Assembly: GCA_009760855.2 (NCBI GenBank)
Contig: WPIO01000013.1
Span: 1,712,001-1,776,000 of the forward strand
From: Cristatella mucedo
Taxonomy: Eukaryota > Bryozoa > Phylactolaemata > Cristatellidae
Length of the DNA stretch: 64,000 nucleotides
Direction of reading: 5' to 3'
Of the stretch, positions 57,216 to 64,000 are shown piece after piece. Made by a program: the position numbers and the translations under genes. Each line of letters opens with the position of its first letter. Position 1 is the first letter of the stretch. A model generated the notes under the pieces. It did no database searches. It saw only the letters and a list, made by a program, of their open reading frames with translations, and was not told where the DNA came from.

Positions 57216-57358
57216 GAGCCGATTCAACATCTTCACTTTAATAGCCGCAGAAGACCCTTAACAGTTAACTCACCCTTTTCTTGCTATAGTGGATAATGAA
57301 GGATTGCCTGCTGAAAGACCCAAAGCCATGGCTTTGGACATTAGAGCTCACCTAACCT
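57216..57358 (-). mobile_element. SINE-A, degenerate
   Basis: Minus strand: TTAGGTGAGCTCTAATGTCC head, decayed B box, GCAATCCTTCATTATCCACT body, CTTCTGCGGCTATTAAAGTG tail. Confidence 0.65.
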
Positions 57359-58404
57359 GGGGCTAAGACTCACAGAGATATGGGAAAACGGGTAAAGTTG
57401 CTTGAAGAACGATTTAAAAGAACGGTAAGATAGCCTTAAATCGAGATAATCCAACTCTCATGCTAGTTCACAACCAATATATCTAGCAGCACACAGCAGG
57501 AAATACTAAGGCGCTGCTGGGATCATAATGTCGTCAACCTAAGACAGAAACGCCTTCACTCTGAATCGTAGCCTGAGTTAAGTTTTAATAGGTTCGCAAT
57601 GAACTGATAAAAAATATTCAGGAAATTTATTCTGGACCGAAACCCCTGCTCATGAGTCAGCTCCGACTTGTTCCAGCCATTCATATACCCCTTTGCTGTG
57701 GTGCAAACCCTTGTACAACTATATTACTATGGAGTACTTGCCGAAACATCTGTGAGTACAGTCGAAGAACAAGGAAGTTTTAAGCAAATGGTAACGAAGT
57801 AACTCGACTGATTGTACGTAGGGATAGGTACAATCAGTGCTCAACTGCCGGGTATGCAGTCTGAGCACAGGAACGACAGTCCCACCGGATAAGAGAAGAG
57901 CGAACCTTAAACATATTACAACCAATCAATAAAAGCCGATTGCCAGCCCTGTCTCGGGAGTGACGTCAGGCCAAAGGGGTCCAGCCTGGCTGCCTTTTGC
58001 TATACTCCTATGTAAAGTGTTCGGCAATACCTGAGTCACGAATCTTCACGTGTCGGTTACAACAATTACAAGTTGAAAGTGAAACAAACGAACGGATAAA
58101 TGTTGGAATACCAAACGGAATGGAGAAAAAGCATTTGGTAGTCCAATATCAGAAAGTCTCCATTAGGTCGTGTCATATAATTGCCAACAAAGCGGCAAGG
58201 TAGTATTTGACAACGATAACGCTAAGGTTAGACATGAAAATGTGTGAAAAGTGAAAGCTCGGTATTCTTTAAGTACGCTTGCTAATCGCAGCAGCTACGC
58301 TACCTCTGCCATATCAGAGGGTCGAACTCACTTTTACAAGTCTTGTGCAATGACATATACTATCGCCACGGCACACCGAGGGCTGAAGCAATCCTATAAG
58401 CTGC
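57359..58404. other. unassigned sequence
   Basis: Short frames only. The missing REXO1 N-terminal exon was looked for here and not found. Confidence 0.4.
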
Positions 58405-61275
58405 AGAATTCTTGCAAAACCAGAGTTTTTGCAAACATCGTATAGAGAAACCAATACAGCTAAGACCTATTTGAAGCTTACCTGATGTTCTTTTTATCGT
58501 AGCTCTTAAGAAATTACGAGCCTATGTACATCTACACACTGATCGCTTCGGGTGGCCGAACCTCCCAAGCCGGCTGCAGCGTTGGATATGCCTGTGGCAA
58601 GTACCCCACATCCTAGTTATGATCTCGCATACCTATTATCGCTTCGAAAGCATAGTTCAAATGCATTCCTAGATGTTGCTGCTGTCGCTAAAATCCGGGA
58701 ATAATGCATTAACAGAAGAAAAGCGCCCCCGATCAGGCGAAGCCGAGAGCTAAGACGCCCTTACGCCCACTTCGAACTGAGCATCTGCTCGTTTGGTATT
58801 CCCAGCATGGTCTCGAACGGCTCAGCATGTTCACTTTGAAGCGTCACTGTGAATCTCTCTAACTCAGCCTACACCAGGCCTGTTATGACTCCGATGACCC
58901 AACCTAATGCTTATCTTTGCAATCCTTGCTCAAAGTGCAATAAACCACTAGTAATAAGCAACCTTATTTCTGAAAAGGTTCTTGACCTGCTCGCCTTGAC
59001 TACAACTTAGCTAAAATCGGTAAACTTCCCGACAGGTCAAGATGCTACTCCAACTGGTTTCTCCTTCTTTCAAGCCCCTAGATAAAAAACAGCTGGAGGT
59101 GGAGTTGCTATTATCACGAGCTCGATTTCAATCCTGAAGCCTTTCAGCAATTTCTTGCTCTGACAGACCCATTGTCTCTTGCGGCTCATGTGTATGGCCC
59201 TACTCAAATCAAGAGTCACATGCTCAACAGAATTCTCTCATACACCTGCACTTCCATTAAAGTGATGAAAAATGGTCATCACCAACCATTACCAAATCCT
59301 ACTTATCTGACCACATGCAGATCTCATTCAGTCTACAATGTGTGCCCTTCTCATCTGAAATGACCTGTGAATCGCAAAACCTCATGACCCTCGACATCGA
59401 TGCTGTCCGTGCGTGAATACTTGCTTCACTTCTGCAGGTCAATCGCCCTTCCGACCTGTCATCGTTGTTAGATTTCTACAACATGACACTTGCTGACATG
59501 CTCGACGAGTTTCCACCTCTGACTAAGCTCACCGTTCGCCTTTGCCCAGACGGCCTATGGTTAACCTTAGACATCAAAATAGCTAGATCTATTAAGCGCA
59601 AGCTCTAAAAAGCACATTTTTGAGTGACAGATGCACAATCTAAAAATACTGAGGTCGACGATTAACCATCTCCTTAACTGCTCGCCCCAGGTTTGCTCCG
59701 TACCTAGTGATCCCTGTGAACTAGCTGATCGCTTCCCTAGCTTCTTTGTAAACAAGATAGACAAGATCAGAGAGTCCATCCCTAAGATGGCCGCATCATC
59801 CTGAAAATCCGTCCCTCAATTCCATGCAGTACCTCAACGGCTACATTCATGCAGGCCACTAGCGACCTAACGAAGACAACTAGTCCACTGGAGTCTATTC
59901 CCAGTCCTGCTTCTCCGGTGCAATAATCTGTTGCTGCAATCAATAACTAATGTCTTAAATATGTCATTAACCTAAGGTCATGTCCCGGCACCTTTCAAAA
60001 AACCTGTAGTCAGGGCATTTCTCAAGAAAGCTTCACTAAATCAAGAGAACTTCAGCAACTACCGCCCAGTCTCCCATCTACCATTCTTATCAAAGCTACC
60101 GGAACGGGTCTTTGCAGACCAGCTGAACCTATATATTGAAACTTCTAACCTTGCTAGTAAGTTCCGGTTTGGTTTTATAGCTAATCACTCCACAGAGTCA
60201 GCATTGCTTCGGGTGTACAGCGACCTACTTAGGAATGCAGATATAGGTAGTGTAGCTCTGCTTGTTTTGCTCGATCTTTCGGCAGCTTTTGATACTATCG
60301 ATCACCAAATCCTTTTTGAGCACCTCTTTTCTCGCCTGGGCATCACTGGCACTGCATTGCAATGGCTGAGGTCCCACCTCAGTGTAAGACTCTAGAGTAT
60401 TGATAATAATGGACAAAGTTCATCTGAGAAACCTCTGAATATGGGGTACCTCAGGAATCCGTGCTAGGTCAGGCTCTTTTCACTGTCTATACTCTCCCTT
60501 TTGCCGATCTGATTGCCTAGCACAATCTAGGCTTTCACTTCGATGCAGATGACACTCGGTTGTACCTTTGCTTTGATCCCTCCCAACCCTCGAATTCCTG
60601 CCTTGACATCTGTAACTCACTGCTAGCTGGTCTACCGGCCACTGCACTCAGGCTCTTACAGCTAGTGCAAAACTCTGCAGCTAGGCTTGTCTGCCGTGAA
60701 CGTCGCAGAGTCCACATCATACCACTTCTTGCCGACCTGGACTGGCTCCCAGTTAAGCAACGCATCGACTTCAAGGTTTTGTCACTAATTTTTTATTCCC
60801 TTCATTATTTGGCTCCAGCCAACCTAACTCCCCCACCAAGCTAAGAATCGTACCACCCACTTTTTGGAATCTAAGCGTTTACCTATACCTCTTACAAATA
60901 TTTAATCCTTTGGAGACCGTGCCTTTAGTTAACATGCTCCCAAAGCCTGGGACTTACTTCCGATCGCCTTAGCGCCATCTCTAGATTTGACCACATTTAA
61001 AAGGAAGCTAAAAACATACATGTGTATCACAGCATTTAGTGGGTTCGTGGTGCTGACACTGAGCGTGCTGCCGCCAGCCATAATTGCATGCCGACCCTAT
61101 GCATGTCATCTGCAAGCATTTTATGGTTGTTGTCATTGAGCATTCTACCACTAATAATTTGATCATGGTTCCTTCACAGCAATAGTAAAGTGCCTAGAAA
61201 AACATTCGATTTTCTGAGGGTGCTAGAACAAATGTACCACTGTTATTATCATTATTATTATTACTATTATTATTA
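58405..61275 (+). mobile_element. F1 LINE, near full-length but deleted internally
   Basis: The 5' region matches 47155 onward. EN remnants include AHVYGPTQIKSHMLN, and the SDHMQISFSL region is recognisable. RT pieces are NYRPVSHLPFLS (about 60057), [47 protein letters not shown] and a DADDTRLYLCFDPSQ-like site (Tyr lost). A deletion then joins to LDICNSLLAGLP, followed by the C-terminal part, 3' UTR, terminal box and a long ATT tail. The two ends together make this the best guide to element length. Confidence 0.92.
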
Positions 61276-62649
61276 TAAGATTACAGAAGTATTGCACGAT
61301 CACTCTAGCTTAACAGGTGGGAAGCACATTAATTCTCGATATTTACTATGGTGGATCGAGACATGCTCTGAACTGAAGCTACTGGGCAACAAGAACCCTG
61401 AGGACAATCAAGGAATGAGAACTTGGCTTCTTTCGGAAAGGCAGACCATCCGAATAAACCGTCGATACTTGCAGAAGAGACTTGGTGATTAACTAGCCAG
61501 ATCGCCGAGTATCGTCCAAACAAGTTCTACTTCACAATAACGAACACTTGGACTAGCTGCTTCTTCTTGAGCGAATCGAAACTTTAGTTCTGCCTAATGC
61601 ACCAGCATTCTGAAGCTGGACAACGTCTAAGAATACCAAAAGGTCTAAAGTTAACCTGAGTGAACAGAGATACGACGGCAGTTTAGGCATGTAACCTCAG
61701 GCCTCTGAAAAAAATGTGAGACAATGGCCTAAAAAAAACGCTACGAGTTATGCTGCTAAGTACATACTCACGAAAATATAACATTATTGCTTCATAATAG
61801 GAGCAGCAGAGTCATCAGCTGGATTTGCATAACGTTGAACACCCAAAGGGATATCGTCGAGTTAAAAAGAAAGGACAGATTTACCATCCTCAGGAGTTCA
61901 ACCCAGGCTTGAGAAAATGTGAAGCAGGGGTTGCATCTAACTTAGCCGTTTTGACACGGGTGACGTTAACTAGTAAGGGGATAAACATAAATCATAATAA
62001 AACGTGACAAGCCCAAGACATGTCGTCGGCACTTTGGTGAAGAGATCGCATGTAAACAAGCTGGCAGCTTATGTGCTGTCGCGCGATTTTGTTATCCTTA
62101 CTGTCGAAAGTCCCAACAAGTCAGCAAGTCCCAACAAGTCAGCAATAAGCTGTACAACTAGTTTAAATCTCCATTCTAGAGTAGTCTAGTCAGTGGCATA
62201 GCTATGTCGATGGAGAGTAGCGACCAAAGCCTGACTAAGCAAGATCACAGCAGAACCAGTTAGTTGCACTGTGACCTTGGCAAAAACACCGAATGAAATG
62301 GGGCTCCTCTTTGATAGTACCTCACATTAGATTGGTTTTAAGATAGTTGTGGTGCCATCATGACATCCACTGGGGCAGCAAATATGGCCTTGAGGGACCT
62401 GATAGTTGCATGAATATTAAAGGATTGCATTACGGATACATGGGTCTGCTTCAAGCCAAGGCAAATTTAAAGATCTATCAACCAAACCGAAGGTCAACTA
62501 TGCCATAGCGAAAGTTAACAACTGTAGTTAACAGAGCCCGAGCATGGATCAGATGGATTCTAGCGATTTTAGGTGTTCTGAAAGTAAGTATGCTGCTCGA
62601 TTGGAGCCTAAGACCCTGATCGTGCAATCGGCGCACCTTACTTCTAGGC
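61276..62649. other. unassigned sequence
   Basis: A plus frame to 61492 after the LINE tail and short frames near 61825-62189 show no known domain. AAGTCCCAACAAGTCAGC is tandemly duplicated at about 62108-62144. Confidence 0.4.
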
Positions 62650-62745
62650 TAATTGTGGTAGAAGAGCTTAACAAGCTAGTAACCCCTTGAGAAGACAACA
62701 AAGGATTGCCAGCAGCACGACTAGAACACAAGACTTAGATCATCG
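62650..62745 (-). mobile_element. SINE-A-like remnant
   Basis: GTCTTGTGTTCTAGTCGTGC (decayed B box) and GGCAATCCTTTGTTGTC body are visible on the minus strand. Tail mostly lost. Confidence 0.45.
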
Positions 62746-63169
62746 CGAAGCTTGTAGTTCTCGCGTTCCACTACCAGGATATGGAACACATTCTACCGCC
62801 CAACTTTTGGGAAAGCTAAGTTTACACTATTGACCTTCCTCCTCGGCACCAAAGTCCCTCTGGATCGGCCTAGTATGCCACCACATCTTAGGGATGGAGC
62901 CAAATCGGCCAACTGTCGAGAAGGAAAAGCTATTTATACTATAAGCCTCATAGTTGCACTTGCCGATAAATCGAAAACATCGGCCTCTTCACGTAAACCC
63001 CTGCCCAAAACAATAGCTGGCGTTCAAGTTTTATCGAGGCATTCAGGTCAAGTCCCTAAACATGGAATGTTTATGCGTTTTAGCCACGGTTTCACCCTCT
63101 CTTACAAAGAAGAGGCAGTGTGTCAGTATATGGAATGCACCAACGAGCACATTTTACTAAACACTGTTC
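62746..63169 (+). other. unassigned; 114-aa frame of unknown nature
   Basis: The frame 62830-63174 carries no motif I recognise. It is followed directly by a LINE 3' tail, so it may be part of an older repeat. Confidence 0.3.
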
Positions 63170-63250
63170 TTTAGCTTTGCAAATGTGAAGCGCCTAGAAA
63201 GAGATTGAGTTCTCTGGGGGCACTTTATCAAGTGCATTATTATTATTCTT
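63170..63250 (+). mobile_element. solo F1 3' tail
   Basis: GCAAATGTGAAGCGCCTAGA, AGAGATTGAGTTCTCTGGGG and CACTTTATCAAGTGCATTAT with an ATTATT tail. It is well preserved. Confidence 0.85.
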
Positions 63251-63806
63251 TTACCTGTATTCGGCTACAATGATAAATTGTAGCGCCTAATACAATTTCT
63301 CTGGGTGTTAGCCTGGCAGCTTACGAGGATATCCTATATCTTATCTAACTTCCAGCATTAGAGTACAGGATTATGTGCTGGCCATCAATTTTCCATGATC
63401 GGCATCATATGCCCAAACTAGGAGGAAAGTCGGCGTAGCTAAGGGGAAGTCGATAGTGTAAATGCAGCTTATGAAGTTGGCTTGACACTCTGGTTAACTA
63501 CCTGAGCAAGCCAAGACAGTCCTGCAGTATTGCTGAGCCTATCTCGGCGATATGGCGTAGCCCATGCCATGGAAACTTCAGCCAGCATGCCAAAAAAGAT
63601 CCACTCGGAAGGGAATTGTTCACGACTCGTGTGAAAATACTTGCCAAATTGACACCACAGCTCTTCCCTCTGACGGTAGCAGTTTTCTAAAATCGTTGAA
63701 TCTTTCTAGCTATAAACCTTATTTGAAGATTGCCCGTGGTACCACTTTCTACCACAGAACTAGAGACACTAATGACCTTACGGAGCTAATTCCGGCAGTT
63801 TCCAGA
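63251..63806. other. unassigned sequence
   Basis: No recognisable feature. Confidence 0.4.
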
Positions 63807-63837
<31 letters not shown>

Positions 63838-63844
63838 GTCTCTC

Positions 63845-63932
<88 letters not shown>
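63807..63932. repeat. (CT)n microsatellite
   Basis: About 125 bp of CT with a few CTGT interruptions at the 5' side. Confidence 0.97.
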
Positions 63933-63934
<2 letters not shown>

Positions 63935-64000
63935 TATGTATTGAGCTCCGAACAGAATTGAAAACTCGTACATAACCAAGCATGAGTGCAAAAGCTTCCT

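Noticed and set aside
62830-63174. A 114-aa gene candidate
   Set aside because: No recognised motif or splice context, and it runs straight into a LINE tail.

Overview
The window is animal (metazoan) nuclear DNA. It has one spliced gene with GT-AG introns, many non-LTR retrotransposon copies, tRNA-derived SINEs, DNA-transposon relics and long microsatellites. The phylum cannot be fixed from the sequence alone. There is no sign of prokaryotic, organellar or viral DNA.

The main feature is an ortholog of REXO1 (RNA exonuclease 1 homolog, Elongin A-binding protein 1) on the minus strand. I assembled 14 exons by hand between 56339 and 22379. All splice phases agree, and they join into one frame of 2847 nt (948 residues plus stop). 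In order the protein has: a low-complexity N-terminal region with basic and acidic patches; a KKRVAH-type motif; the conserved central EloA-BP1-like region; a Cys/His-rich (probably zinc-binding) segment; and a DEDDh 3'-5' exonuclease domain with all five catalytic residues. The extreme N-terminus (the CCCH-type start known from vertebrate REXO1) was not found, so the gene probably continues beyond 64000 or has an exon I missed between 56340 and 64000.

Almost everything else is repeats. Family names here are local. F1 is an L2/CR1-like LINE with APE endonuclease, reverse transcriptase (RT) and an (ATT)n tail. F2 is a related LINE ending in a TTACA/TACAT pentamer tail. F3 is a third LINE whose 3' end resembles the tail of a SINE. 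SINE-A is tRNA-derived with box B GGTTCGAATCC. SINE-B is tRNA-derived with a LINE-like 3' tail. There are also a broken Tc1/mariner transposase, a hAT-like MITE, and (CT)n, (AT)n, (CA)n and (GA)n tracts.

Layout: 1-22 kb is gene-poor and filled with LINE and SINE fragments. From 22.4 to 56.3 kb is REXO1, whose long introns (up to 9.3 kb) carry insertions in both orientations, while the exon cluster at 38.3-41.8 kb is compact and GC-rich. From 56.3 to 64 kb there is a second long F1 copy (58.4-61.3 kb), some SINEs and a terminal (CT)n tract. Two F1 copies (3697-4699 and 43360-44362) differ at about six positions in 1 kb, which suggests recent activity.
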